A stretch of DNA of 37,935 nucleotides. Source: DASSBR01 sp035701285 (GTDB taxonomy: Bacteria; Pseudomonadota; Gammaproteobacteria; Natronospirales; DASSBR01). The notes beneath the pieces are model-generated. The model was not told the DNA's origin. It made no database searches and saw nothing but the letters and a program-made list of their open reading frames with translations. The translations under genes and the position numbers were made by a program. Shown here one piece after another: positions 30,053 to 37,935 of the stretch. Within the stretch, counting starts at the first letter, position 1; the number at the start of each line of letters is the position of its first letter. The DNA lies in the NCBI GenBank assembly GCA_035701285.1, contig DASSNT010000053.1:1-37935 (forward strand). Direction: 5' to 3'.

Positions 30053-31291
30053 TCAAATCAACAGACTGCACGAATAAATAATCAGGCCCGCGAGTCCGCC
30101 GACCAATGTGCCGTTGACGCGAATGAACTGCAGGTCGCGGCCGACTTCCAGTTCAATTCGGCGGGCGGTCGGTTTGGCGTCCCAGCTTTTGACGGTTTCG
30201 GAGATCAGCGCGCCGATTTCGTGGCGGTACTGTTCGACGATGAACAGGACGCCGTCCTTGATCCAGCCGTTCAGTTCGTCGCGCAGTTCGGGCTTGGTGA
30301 GCAGCGCCGCGATAAAGCGGTCCAGGTTGTCTTCCAGTCTCGCGTAGAGCTTTGAGTCCGGGTCGCGCAGTTCGCGGCCTATCATCTGGCCGAAGTCGCG
30401 GCTCATGCGGCCGAGGTAGGCTTCGAGTTCGGGGTGGCGCACCAGTTCCTGTTTGATGGCTTCGCCGCGGGCGCGGTATTCGGGATCGTTTTTGAGGTCG
30501 ATGACGAATTGCCGTACGGCTTCGTTGAAGCGCTCGCGGGCGGGGTGGCTGGCATCGGCGCCGATGGCTTCGAGCGCGCGTTCCATTTCGTCCATCAGCT
30601 TTTTGAAGATTTCCTCGTCGACGAATTTCGGCAGCCACCAGGGGCTTTTTTCGCCGATGCGGATGCGTATCGCCGGACGGTTTTCTTCGAGCACTTCGCG
30701 GCCGATTCTGACGGCGGCGTTCAGCAGGCGCTGATGGTGGTTGCCGCGGGTGGCGGCGTCGAGCAGGCGGCCGGCGAGCGGCGCAAACTCGATCTGGGCG
30801 AGGCCGGATTTGAGGTTGTCGGCGAGCCAGCCGCGCATGTCGCGGGCGTCGAACAGGTTGCCGAGGCCGGAGGCGAAGGCGGCGCCGGAGGTGGAGACTT
30901 TGTGCAGGTTGCCGTCGCGTTTGAGCCAGACGGCGCCGTGGCGGACGAAGTCGAGTGCGGCGAGCTTGGCGCTGACGGCTGCGCGGGTGAGGAAGTTCTC
31001 TTCGACGAAGCGCGCGAGCGCCATGCCGATGGCGTCCTTGCGCTTGACGAGTATCGCGGTGTGCGGGATGGGCAGGCCGAGCGGGTGGCGGAACAGCGCC
31101 GTGACGGCGAACCAGTCGGCGAGGCCACCGACGAGGGCGGCTTCGGAAAAGGCCTGCACGAAACGCAGCCAGGGGTACGCTCCACCGAAACTGACGCTGA
31201 CGGCGAACACGCCGGCCATCAAGGCGAGCAGCCCCGTTGCAGCAATCTTGGTCCGTCGCAGGCGAAGGAGTTTGTCTGTTTCCGAAGCCAT
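30053..31291 (-). CDS. DUF445-family membrane protein
   Basis: The 412-residue protein matches the YjiN/DUF445 pattern. Helix 1 (KIAATGLLALMAGVFAV, about 15-35) is followed by the conserved FSEAALVGGLADWFAVTALFRHPLGLPIPHTAI segment. A long charged, mostly helical middle (about 110-385) contains RFVEENFLTR and NDPEYRARGEAIKQEL, and a C-terminal helix (LVGGLAGLIIYSCSLLI) closes the chain. Function is unknown for the family. The ATG at 31291 is served by a GGGAGAGGGG Shine-Dalgarno that is one arm of a perfect hairpin (31299-31321), an unusual placement. It follows hemE by 39 bases. Confidence 0.87.
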   Translation of the reverse strand: MASETDKLLRLRRTKIAATGLLALMAGVFAVSVSFGGAYPWLRFVQAFSEAALVGGLADWFAVTALFRHPLGLPIPHTAILVKRKDAIGMALARFVEENFLTRAAVSAKLAALDFVRHGAVWLKRDGNLHKVSTSGAAFASGLGNLFDARDMRGWLADNLKSGLAQIEFAPLAGRLLDAATRGNHHQRLLNAAVRIGREVLEENRPAIRIRIGEKSPWWLPKFVDEEIFKKLMDEMERALEAIGADASHPARERFNEAVRQFVIDLKNDPEYRARGEAIKQELVRHPELEAYLGRMSRDFGQMIGRELRDPDSKLYARLEDNLDRFIAALLTKPELRDELNGWIKDGVLFIVEQYRHEIGALISETVKSWDAKPTARRIELEVGRDLQFIRVNGTLVGGLAGLIIYSCSLLI

Positions 31292-31298
31292 TTTATAG

Positions 31299-31321
31299 CC
31301 CCTCTCCCCGCGGGAGAGGGG
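31299..31321 (-). promoter_or_regulatory. Perfect hairpin containing the DUF445 ribosome-binding site
   Basis: CCCCTCTCCC (31299-31308) and GGGAGAGGGG (31312-31321) form a 10-bp perfect stem with a CGC loop. In the minus-strand message the GGGAGAGGGG arm (31308 to 31299) ends 7 bases before the DUF445 ATG, the normal Shine-Dalgarno position. The palindrome resembles small repeats seen in many proteobacterial genomes (from memory). No T run follows, so it is not a standard terminator for hemE. Confidence 0.7.
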
Positions 31322-31330
31322 AACAAGAAG

Positions 31331-32398
31331 CTACCGATGATACTGCGCGCTCAGTTCATGCACGGCGTCAATCATCGCACCGGCATTTTCCGGCAATACG
31401 TCCGGCGTAATCCCGTGGCCCAGGTTGAACACATGGCCGTTGCCTGCGCCGTAGCTTTCCAGTATCCGGGCCACCTCGCCGCGAATCGCATCCGGTGAGG
31501 CGTAGAGTGCCGCCGGATCGAGGTTACCCTGGAGCGCAACCCGATCGCCGACGAGCTTGCGCGCGGCGCCGATTTCACACGTCCAGTCCAGCCCCAGCGC
31601 ATCGGCGCCGGCATCCGCCATGGCGTCCAGCCACTGTCCGCCGCCTTTGGTGAACAGGATGCGCGGCACGACCCGGCCATCACTCTCGCGCGTCAGGCCC
31701 TCGCAGATCCGGCGCATGTAGGCGAGCGAGAACTCTTCGTAGGCCGGGCCGGTGAGCGCGCCGCCCCAGGTGTCGAAAATCATCACGGCCTGCACGCCGG
31801 CGGCGATCTGTGCGTTCAGGTAAACCGTAACGGCGCGCGTCAGCACATCCAGCAGGCGGTGCAATTTTTCCGGCTCGTCGTAGAGCAGCGCCTTGGCGCG
31901 GGCAAAATGTTTGCTGCCGCCGCCTTCGATCATGTAGGTCGCCAGCGTCCACGGGCTGCCGGCAAAGCCGATCAGCGGGGCGCGGCCGTCGAGCTCGCGC
32001 CGGATCAGGCGGATCGCGTCCATCACGTAGCCCAGCTCCGTTTCCGGATCGGGAACGGCCAGCTGGTCGATCGTCGAGCTGCCGCTCAGCGGGTTTGCGA
32101 AGCGGGGGCCTTCGCCGCCGACGACTTCCAGCCCGAGTCCCATCGCGTCGGGAATCGTCAGGATGTCGGAGAACAGGATCGCCGCGTCGAGCGGAAAGCG
32201 CTCCAGCGGCTGCAGCGTTACCTCGCAGGCCAGTTCCGGGGTCTGCATCAGTGTCACAAAGCTGCCGGCTCGCTCTCGCGTGGCACGGTATTCCGGCAGG
32301 TAGCGGCCTGCCTGGCGCATCATCCAGACGGGCGTGCAGTCAACGGGCTGGCGCAACAGAGCGCGCAGCAGGCGGTCGTTTCTTAGTTCTTCGGTCAT
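31331..32398 (-). CDS. hemE: Uroporphyrinogen decarboxylase
   Basis: The 355-residue protein has the usual HemE length. The N-terminal PVWMMRQAGRYLPEYRATR holds the substrate-binding Arg residues (family RQAGRYxPEYR). FPLDAAILFSDILTIPDAMG contains the key Asp, and GFAGSPWTLATYMIEGGGSK is the second signature. IFDTWGGALTGPAYEEFSL and FNLGHGITPDVLPENAGAMID (catalytic His region) follow. It converts uroporphyrinogen III to coproporphyrinogen III in cytoplasmic haem synthesis. It lies 125 bases after aroB on the same strand; that gap holds nothing I can recognise. The DUF445 gene follows. Confidence 0.97.
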   Translation of the reverse strand: MTEELRNDRLLRALLRQPVDCTPVWMMRQAGRYLPEYRATRERAGSFVTLMQTPELACEVTLQPLERFPLDAAILFSDILTIPDAMGLGLEVVGGEGPRFANPLSGSSTIDQLAVPDPETELGYVMDAIRLIRRELDGRAPLIGFAGSPWTLATYMIEGGGSKHFARAKALLYDEPEKLHRLLDVLTRAVTVYLNAQIAAGVQAVMIFDTWGGALTGPAYEEFSLAYMRRICEGLTRESDGRVVPRILFTKGGGQWLDAMADAGADALGLDWTCEIGAARKLVGDRVALQGNLDPAALYASPDAIRGEVARILESYGAGNGHVFNLGHGITPDVLPENAGAMIDAVHELSAQYHR

Positions 32399-32523
32399 CG
32401 ACGGTCTTGGCTGTTAATGGTCGGAACGGGCGGCAGGTCGCGCCGCGGAGGTGCGGCTCAAGTTGATGGCGATCCATCCATGGCGACTGTGCGCGGTGTT
32501 GTCATAAGTTTACCACGACGTAG

Positions 32524-33603
32524 TCACTCCGCCGGGCCTTCTTTCAGCATTCGGCGGAGCAATTCATGATCGAAATCCGCCGTCGCTTCGGCGCGGCCGA
32601 TGGCCCGCGGCAGGACCAGCCGGAGCCGGCCGCCGCGCACTTTTTTATCGCTCGCCATCAGCGTCAGCAGGCGCTCGGCATCGAGTTCGGCCGGCGCCCA
32701 GTCCGGCAGCGCCGTGCGCACTACGAGATCGCGGACGCGGCGGGCGTCGTCGTGCTTGAGCCAGCCCAGCCGGCGCGCGAAATCAGCAGCCATGACCATG
32801 CCCGCGGCTACCGCTTCGCCGTGCCGCCAGCGGCCATGCCCGAGCCCGGTTTCGATCGCATGGCCGAATGTGTGGCCCAGATTCAGCAATGCACGCTGCC
32901 CCTGTTCATGCTCGTCGGCCGCGACAATCGCCGCCTTGATTTCGCAACTCCGCGCGATCGCGTGGGCGAGGGCATCGTGCTCCTGCTCGAGCAGCGCATC
33001 AATGTTCGCTTCCAGCCAGGCGAAGAAATCGGCGTCGAGAATAACGCCATACTTGATCACTTCAGCGAGGCCGGCTCGATATTCGGTGTCCGGCAGCGTG
33101 GCGAGGGTGCCTGGATCGGCGACGACCGCGGCCGGCTGATGAAACGCGCCGATCATGTTCTTGCCGAGCGGATGGTTGACACCGGTTTTGCCGCCGACGG
33201 CCGAATCCACCTGTGCAATCAGCGTCGTCGGCGCCTGGATGCAGGCGATGCCGCGCTGATAACAGGCCGCCGCAAAGCCGGCGATGTCGCCGACGACGCC
33301 GCCGCCCAGCGCGATCAGCACGTCGTCACGCGCAAAGCGTGCCTCCATCAGCCGATTCCAGACTTCGCCGGCCGTCGCGAGCGTTTTGCGCGATTCACCG
33401 GCAGCGAGCACGCAGGTTGCGCAGTCGTCGCCCAGCGTTGCCGTGAGCCGGCCGAGATGATGCTCGGCCACGATTTCGTCAGTCACGATCATCGTGCGGC
33501 GGCCGGCGATGATGTCGCGCCAGCATTGACGGTCGCCCAGCATTCCGTCGCCGATGAAAATCGAATAGCTGCGCGCGCCCAGCGGCACCGTGACCGTTTT
33601 CAC
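32524..33603 (-). CDS. aroB: 3-dehydroquinate synthase
   Basis: The 359-residue protein has the AroB landmarks. The NAD-binding loop is GGGVVGDIAGFAAACYQRGI, followed by PTTLIAQVDSAVGGKTGVNHPLGKNMIGAF. Zinc ligands lie in AEVIKYGVILD (Glu), NLGHTFGHAIE (His) and HGEAVAAGM (His), with SDKKVRGGRLRLVLP near the end. It catalyses the second shikimate-pathway step, DAHP to 3-dehydroquinate. The start codon is GTG (33601-33603 on the complement) with a GGAG about 12 bases upstream, rather distant. It follows aroK by 28 bases, the usual aroK-aroB order. Confidence 0.97.
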   Translation of the reverse strand: MKTVTVPLGARSYSIFIGDGMLGDRQCWRDIIAGRRTMIVTDEIVAEHHLGRLTATLGDDCATCVLAAGESRKTLATAGEVWNRLMEARFARDDVLIALGGGVVGDIAGFAAACYQRGIACIQAPTTLIAQVDSAVGGKTGVNHPLGKNMIGAFHQPAAVVADPGTLATLPDTEYRAGLAEVIKYGVILDADFFAWLEANIDALLEQEHDALAHAIARSCEIKAAIVAADEHEQGQRALLNLGHTFGHAIETGLGHGRWRHGEAVAAGMVMAADFARRLGWLKHDDARRVRDLVVRTALPDWAPAELDAERLLTLMASDKKVRGGRLRLVLPRAIGRAEATADFDHELLRRMLKEGPAE

Positions 33604-33631
33604 GAGATACGCCGTCTCCGGAGGAAAGGAC

Positions 33632-34159
33632 CTAATGATATATCAGCGCCGCGCGCAGTTCGCGCGCGACCTCGCGCGGCGTCTGCTCATCGGTAGCCAC
33701 CGTCAGGTCGGCGAGCGTTTCATACAGTGGCGCGCGCTCGACATTGAGCTGAATGAGCCGGCCCCTTGGATCGCCTTGTTCCAGCAGCGGACGCTTGTGC
33801 GAATGCGAGGTCCGCTGCAGTTGCGTTTCCACGGTGGCGGTGAGATAGATGACGGTGCCGGCGGCGGTGATGCGCTCGCGGTTGCTGCGATCGAGAACGA
33901 TGCCGCCGCCGGTCGACAACACGAGGTTATCGCGCATTAGCAGATCTTCGAGGACCGCCGCTTCCCGGCGCCGGAACCCGGCTTCACCTTCTTTCTCGAA
34001 GATGAAGCCGATATCGACGCCGGTGCGGCTCTCAATCTCGGCATCGCTGTCGGCGAACTCCGAATCCAGCAGTTTTGCCAGTTCGCGGCCGACGGCGGTC
34101 TTCCCCACCCCCATTGGCCCGATGAGGATAACGCGTGTGATACCGTCTTTATCGGTCAG
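33632..34159 (-). CDS. aroK: Shikimate kinase, with an apparent non-canonical (CTG) start
   Basis: The protein is about 175 residues, close to E. coli AroK (173). It has the P-loop GPMGVGKT, shikimate-binding DSDAEIESRTG, GEAGFRRREA, STGGGIVLD, and KRPLLEQGDPRGRL (lid Arg region). It phosphorylates shikimate. The first ATG in frame (34114) is the Met inside the P-loop, which would drop the first strand (ITRVILIG) and the leading Gly. Upstream, back to an in-frame TGA near 34198, there is no ATG, GTG or TTG. A CTG at 34159 with AAGG ten bases before it gives the right N-terminal length, so it is taken as the start. A sequence error or another rare start (ATA, ATC) is possible. Confidence 0.85.
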   Translation of the reverse strand: MTDKDGITRVILIGPMGVGKTAVGRELAKLLDSEFADSDAEIESRTGVDIGFIFEKEGEAGFRRREAAVLEDLLMRDNLVLSTGGGIVLDRSNRERITAAGTVIYLTATVETQLQRTSHSHKRPLLEQGDPRGRLIQLNVERAPLYETLADLTVATDEQTPREVARELRAALIYH

Positions 34160-34176
34160 GTCGCTTCTACCTTGCG

Positions 34177-36309
34177 CTATTCGTAGTTCGATTGCTCAAG
34201 CTGCACGCCTGAAGAAAGAATTTTCGGCGTCACGAAGATCAGCAGCTCTTTTTTGTTGTTGACGGTGCTCGTGTTGCGGAACAGAAAGCCCAGTAACGGG
34301 ATGTCGCCCAGCAGCGGCACTTTGTGCACGCTTTGCACGCGGCTGGTCTCATAGATGCCGCCGAGCACGACGGTATCGCCGTTGTCGACCAGCACCTGCG
34401 TGTTGACTTCGCGCGTGTCAATGCTGGGCACTGTTCCGCCGGTGGCGCTCGGCACCGTCGCGCCGACGCTGTCCTTGCTGACATCGAGATCCATAATGAT
34501 CTTGTTGTCCGGCGTGATTTGCGGAGTCACCTTCAGACTCAGCACCGCTTCCTTGAACTGGGTATTGGTCGCGCCGCTCGATGAGGCCTGCTGATATGGA
34601 ATCTCGACGCCCTGCTTGATAGAGGCTTCGTGCTGATTTGATGTTATTACGTGCGGCTGTGAAATGACCTGGCCATGACCCTCGGCCTGCAGCGCCGACA
34701 ATTCCAGATCAACCAGATAATTGGAGCTCAGGATGGCGACGGCCAATCGGCCGACGGAGCCTGCGGCCGGGGCATTGACCACCAAGCGGTTGTCCAGCGG
34801 TCCCGGAGAGCCGGTCATCAGATCGTTTGTTCCGGACACGACGATGTTATCCGCCGCATCCGCGCTTCCGCTGACGGCCACGAGACCCCTGCCATTCGTG
34901 TTGACGCCGGTCGCGCCAAAGCGCACACCCAGTTGCCGGGTGAAATCCTTGTTGACGATAACGATGCGCGACTCGATCAGCACCTGGCGAACCGGGACGT
35001 CGAGTTTGTGGACCATTTCGCGGATGTCGGCCAGCCGGTCGGCGGTATCCTGCACCAGCAGCACGTTGGTGCGCTGGTCGACGCTGACGCTGCCCCGCTG
35101 CGACAGCAGCGAATTGCCCTGCGACTTGATCAGGTTGGCGAGGTCGCCGGCCTTGGCATAGTTGACCTGGATGAACGCCGACTCAAGCGGCAGCAGCGCC
35201 TGAATCTGTTGTTTGGCCTGCAGTTGTGCCTTTTCCCGCTGGGCGATTTCATCGGCGGGCGCGATCAGCACCACGTTGCCGGTCTTGCGCATCGCCAGGC
35301 CCTTGGTCTTGAGAATGATGTCCAGCGCCTGATCCCACGGCACGTTTTGCAGCCGCAGCGTGATATTGCCGTTGACGCTGTCGCTGACCACCATGTTCAA
35401 ACCGGTGAAGTCAGCGAGAATCTGCAGTACCGCGCGCACTTCAATGTCCTGAAAGTTCAGCGTCAGCCGCTTGCCATTGAACTGCTTTTTCTCCATCCGT
35501 GCCTGCTGGGCCTGCGTCAGCGGCTTGATTTCGACGGCCAGCAGATTGTCGGACTGGTAAGCCAACTGTTCGTAGGCGCCGTGCGTGTGAATGACCAGGC
35601 GCGTGTTGTCGCCGCGCCGCACGGCGTCGATCGAACTCACCGGCGTGGCGAAGTCACTGACATCGAGCCGCCGCATCAGATTCTTCGGCAGCTTCGTGTC
35701 CTTGAGCGACACGATCACGTTGCCGCCCTGTTTCTCAACATTGGCTTGGGTGTGCGGGTCGCTGAGGTGTATGAGCACGCGGGCAGCGCCATTCTCGCCG
35801 CGGCGGAAATCAATGCTCGTGACCTGGGTTTGCCGATCAGCCGGCGCGCCCGTGGCGCCGCTCGCCGGGCCGAAGCCCGATTCAGCAGTTGCGCCCGAAC
35901 CGCCGACGGTAATGTACACATGACGCCCGGAAACGCGGGTGCTGTAGGCAACCGGATAGCTCAGGTCAACGACCACGCGCGTGCGGCCAGCGGCCGCGGC
36001 GGTCAGCACCTGCCGCACGGCGCCGACGTCAACCTGGTGGCGCGTCTTGTCCAGCGCAAGCTCGGTGTCTGGCAGGTCGATGGCGATGCGCGCCGGCTTA
36101 TCGATGCTGAACGAGCGCGGCTTGGGCGCTGGTTCGGCCAGCGTGAGGTCGATTTGCACCCGGTCGCCCCCCAGCGGCGTCGCCTGGATCGACTCCAGCT
36201 GGTTGGCTGAGGCCGTTCCCGCCGCCGGCGCCAGCGGCGCTAAAAGGGCGATGCCGAACGCCGCGCCGGCCCAGCGGCGGAGCGGAGAAGTAGGAACGTT
36301 TTTATTCAT
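34177..36309 (-). CDS. pilQ: Type IV pilus secretin PilQ
   Basis: The 710-residue outer-membrane secretin has a signal peptide of about 35 residues (ending TASA). Two AMIN domains (about 38-125 and 155-260; VQIDLTLAEPAPKPRSFSID, RIAIDLPDT) bind peptidoglycan. The STN/N0-like segment is FQDIEVRAVLQILADFTGLN, followed by secretin N1 and a C-terminal secretin pore (GHGQVISQPHVITSNQHEASI, GDTVVLGGIYE, VPLLGDIPLLGFLFRN). It forms the ring through which the pilus emerges. The start overlaps the pilP stop (ATGA). It sits last of the pil genes, 17 bases ahead of the inferred aroK start. Confidence 0.96.
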   Translation of the reverse strand: MNKNVPTSPLRRWAGAAFGIALLAPLAPAAGTASANQLESIQATPLGGDRVQIDLTLAEPAPKPRSFSIDKPARIAIDLPDTELALDKTRHQVDVGAVRQVLTAAAAGRTRVVVDLSYPVAYSTRVSGRHVYITVGGSGATAESGFGPASGATGAPADRQTQVTSIDFRRGENGAARVLIHLSDPHTQANVEKQGGNVIVSLKDTKLPKNLMRRLDVSDFATPVSSIDAVRRGDNTRLVIHTHGAYEQLAYQSDNLLAVEIKPLTQAQQARMEKKQFNGKRLTLNFQDIEVRAVLQILADFTGLNMVVSDSVNGNITLRLQNVPWDQALDIILKTKGLAMRKTGNVVLIAPADEIAQREKAQLQAKQQIQALLPLESAFIQVNYAKAGDLANLIKSQGNSLLSQRGSVSVDQRTNVLLVQDTADRLADIREMVHKLDVPVRQVLIESRIVIVNKDFTRQLGVRFGATGVNTNGRGLVAVSGSADAADNIVVSGTNDLMTGSPGPLDNRLVVNAPAAGSVGRLAVAILSSNYLVDLELSALQAEGHGQVISQPHVITSNQHEASIKQGVEIPYQQASSSGATNTQFKEAVLSLKVTPQITPDNKIIMDLDVSKDSVGATVPSATGGTVPSIDTREVNTQVLVDNGDTVVLGGIYETSRVQSVHKVPLLGDIPLLGFLFRNTSTVNNKKELLIFVTPKILSSGVQLEQSNYE

Positions 36310-36854
36310 GACTTACCTGCTTTCGAGCTGTCGGTGGCGAGAGAGACCTGCGTCTCCCGTTTCACGTAACCTCCCAGCCCGTTCGGGACGATTTCACGTA
36401 GAGTCAGGCCGGTCGCAGTGATTTTGAGGATGCGGCCGTCGTTGTGGCCCATGTAGTTGCCGCGCTTGACCCGGTGCACCAGTCCCTCGCTGTCCCGGAT
36501 CAGGGCGTAGCGCGTGCCGCCCATGTCGATCGTGCCGACCATCTTCAGGCTGTCGAGCGGGAATTGCTCGAGGTATTCCTTGTTGCGGTTCGCGTCGGGC
36601 CGCACCGAGCTGGTCGGCTGTTCCTCGACCTGCGGCGCGAACGGCGAGCGCAGCGCCTGATCCGCGTAGGTATAGGTTTCGTACGGTTTCATCTGCGGAA
36701 TCGGCTGCAGCGGCGGTCCCGGCTGCGCCTGAACGTGCTGTACGAACTGCGTCAGGTCGTTCATGTTGCCGGTGCCGCAACCGGCGAGTGCCGCTACAGC
36801 GAGCAGCAGCCCGGCGCGCGGCAAAATTCTGCGGATAGTGTGCTCGCGCATCAT
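36306..36854 (-). CDS. pilP: Type IV pilus lipoprotein PilP
   Basis: The 182-residue inner-membrane lipoprotein has the lipobox LAALAGC-like AVAALAGCGTGN (Cys near residue 26). A disordered Pro/Gln-rich stretch (about 45-62) leads to the PilP beta-domain: ALRSPFAPQ, LDSLKMVGTIDMGGTRYALIRDSEGLVHRVKRGNYMGHNDGRI and TLREIVPNGLGGYVKRET. PilP links the PilNO dimer to PilQ. Both ends overlap neighbours by four bases (pilO at 36851, pilQ at 36309), a translationally coupled operon. Confidence 0.95.
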   Translation of the reverse strand: MMREHTIRRILPRAGLLLAVAALAGCGTGNMNDLTQFVQHVQAQPGPPLQPIPQMKPYETYTYADQALRSPFAPQVEEQPTSSVRPDANRNKEYLEQFPLDSLKMVGTIDMGGTRYALIRDSEGLVHRVKRGNYMGHNDGRILKITATGLTLREIVPNGLGGYVKRETQVSLATDSSKAGKS

Positions 36855-37474
36855 TTCTTCCCGCCGTCCTGCTCAAGATATCGATAAATCTTGGCCGTCA
36901 GGCTCATGCTCAACTCGCCCGTCCCGTTCTTGCCGACGGGTTTGATGCTGATGTCGTGCAACGTCACGATGCGGGGCAGGGCCGCCACATCGGAGACAAA
37001 CTTGGCCAGGTCGTGAAACCCACCGGTCACGATCATGTGGATCGGCTTCTCGGCGTAAAAGTCCTTCTTGTTCTCGCCTTGCGGTTGAAACAGCTTCTGC
37101 TCCAGCCCATCGACCTGTGCGGTCTGCGAAATGTCGCGCAACAGGCTGTCGACCTCGGTCTGGCTGGGCAACTGGCGCAGCAGCGTGCCGAAGCTGGCCT
37201 GCATCTCCGCCAGCTGCTTTCTCAGCGCGTCGAGATTGGCGGCCTTGTGCGCCTTGCCTTTGAACTGGTCCTTGAGCGTCGTTTCCTGCTGGCGGGCCGT
37301 GTGCAGCTGGTCGATCTTGTCGCGGATCGTGAACCAGTAGCCCGCGCCGACGATGACCGCGAAGATCAGCGCGATCAGCGCGGCCTTGCCCGCTATCGGC
37401 CAGTTGCCGGCCTCGCGGAAGTCGAGGTCGTTGATCGCCTGCAGGTCGAAATTCAGATCCAGGTTCATGGCCAT
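36851..37474 (-). CDS. pilO: Type IV pilus inner-membrane assembly protein PilO
   Basis: The 207-residue protein begins with a short cytoplasmic tail (MAMNLDLNFDLQAINDLDF), followed by one membrane helix (KAALIALIFAVIVGAGYWF, about 30-48) and a periplasmic coiled-coil (about 55-100). The ferredoxin-like domain contains VDSLLRDISQTAQVDGLE, IHMIVTGGFHDLAKFVSDVAALPRIVTLHDISI and LTAKIYRYLEQ. It dimerises with PilN to align the pilus machinery. It starts 4 bases after the pilN stop and overlaps pilP by four bases. Confidence 0.95.
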   Translation of the reverse strand: MAMNLDLNFDLQAINDLDFREAGNWPIAGKAALIALIFAVIVGAGYWFTIRDKIDQLHTARQQETTLKDQFKGKAHKAANLDALRKQLAEMQASFGTLLRQLPSQTEVDSLLRDISQTAQVDGLEQKLFQPQGENKKDFYAEKPIHMIVTGGFHDLAKFVSDVAALPRIVTLHDISIKPVGKNGTGELSMSLTAKIYRYLEQDGGKK

Positions 37475-37478
37475 GGCG

Positions 37479-37935
37479 CTACTCTTTGCCCTTCGCGGGG
37501 CCGGTGACCTGCGCAGTCAGTGAAAACTGCTTGCGGTGAAGCTTGCTGTCGCCGTTCGCCTTGATCACCGTCAGGTTTGGATCGGCGAGCCAGTCCGACT
37601 CGGCGATGTTGCGCATGTAGGTGGAAATCCGCGCGCTCGACTGGGCGACGCCGTCGAGCTTCAGCGAGTCGCCGGTCTGGGCGACGCTGCTCAGGTAGAT
37701 GCCGTCCGGCAGCGTGCGGACGAGCTGGTCGAACAGGTGCACAACCTGCGGCCGCGACTGCTGCAGTTGTTCGATGATGCGCATGCGCGCCAGTAGTTCC
37801 TTGCGCGTCTTCTGCATGTCCTTGATGTCGGCAATGCGTTTGTCGACCCGCGAAATCTGCGTCTTGAGGAAATTGTTGCGCTGGTTCTGGTAGTCGATGC
37901 TGGCGCTCATCGCGTGGTTCCAGTAGCCGACAACC
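37479..37935 (-). CDS. pilN: Type IV pilus assembly protein PilN (partial, N-terminus outside window)
   Basis: The 150 or so visible residues are the periplasmic part of PilN: IDYQNQRNNFLKTQISRVDKRIADI, a coiled coil, then LFDQLVRTLPDGIYLSSVAQTGDSLKLDGVAQSSARISTYMRNIA and a basic C-terminus. The frame is open through the upstream edge (VVGYWNHAM before the first Met), so the N-terminal INLLPWR-type tail and the membrane helix lie beyond 37935. The Met at 37910 is internal. PilM would be expected further upstream. Confidence 0.92.
   Translation of the reverse strand, partial: VVGYWNHAMSASIDYQNQRNNFLKTQISRVDKRIADIKDMQKTRKELLARMRIIEQLQQSRPQVVHLFDQLVRTLPDGIYLSSVAQTGDSLKLDGVAQSSARISTYMRNIAESDWLADPNLTVIKANGDSKLHRKQFSLTAQVTGPAKGKE

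Noticed and set aside
34112..34114. ATG as aroK start
   Set aside because: It lies within the P-loop and would remove the first strand and a needed Gly.
34675..36210. A 511-codon open frame on the plus strand
   Set aside because: It is antisense to pilQ, which has complete secretin motifs.

Overview
The window is GC-rich chromosomal DNA from a proteobacterium, most likely a gammaproteobacterium. Three gene orders support this: pilN-pilO-pilP-pilQ-aroK-aroB(-hemE), tesA divergent from ybbA-ybbP, and RppH of the enteric/pseudomonad type. PEP-CTERM proteins, a GlyGly-CTERM-like protein, and small GTAGGAGCGG-type and CCCTCTCCC/GGGAGAGGG palindromes point loosely to the Xanthomonadales/Nevskiales side of the class. 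That placement is inference.

Layout. 1-500: the 3' end of an rRNA operon (23S tail, a spacer with a REP-like palindrome, 5S, terminator). 502-3766: a HAD dehalogenase divergent from a three-gene run (CtlX-type guanidino hydrolase, PaaI-type thioesterase, nitroreductase). 3857-8598: a surface/secreted-protein island with two tandem PEP-CTERM paralogues, each behind a near-perfect sigma-54 promoter and closed by a terminator, then a convergent 880-residue FG-GAP repeat protein with a GlyGly-CTERM-like tail. 8866-10817: an E1-like (ThiF) adenylyltransferase followed by a FeeM/LuxI-like N-acyltransferase; this is the best candidate for an uncharacterised pathway. 10904-15883: a second guanidino-group hydrolase, a YbgC-type thioesterase, a CBS protein, an EamA exporter and two tandem AI-2E-family permeases. 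16031-16965: an sdpR-sdpI pair with no toxin genes. 16969-20052: a PGPGW membrane protein, an aldo/keto reductase and a FecCD/BtuCD-type ABC importer lacking a binding protein. 20131-22172: rppH, a PrcB-like lipoprotein and a D-2-hydroxyacid dehydrogenase, all with non-ATG starts. 22193-29862: an M13 peptidase, ybbP-ybbA, tesA and fadD (lipid and envelope functions). 29863-30052: a non-coding patch with an inverted repeat and six GAACCCC heptads. 30053-32398: DUF445 and hemE. 32524-37935: aroB, aroK, pilQ, pilP, pilO and a truncated pilN.

How the parts work together. PilN-O-P-Q form the alignment subcomplex and outer-membrane secretin of a type IV pilus, with shikimate-pathway genes downstream as in many gammaproteobacteria. 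TesA and FadD hydrolyse and form acyl-CoA thioesters. The PEP-CTERM pair would need an exosortase and, given the promoters, RpoN with an activator of the PrsK/PrsR kind; none of these is in the window. Start codons were chosen by Shine-Dalgarno position, family length and overlap. aroK is notable because no ATG, GTG or TTG precedes its P-loop in frame.
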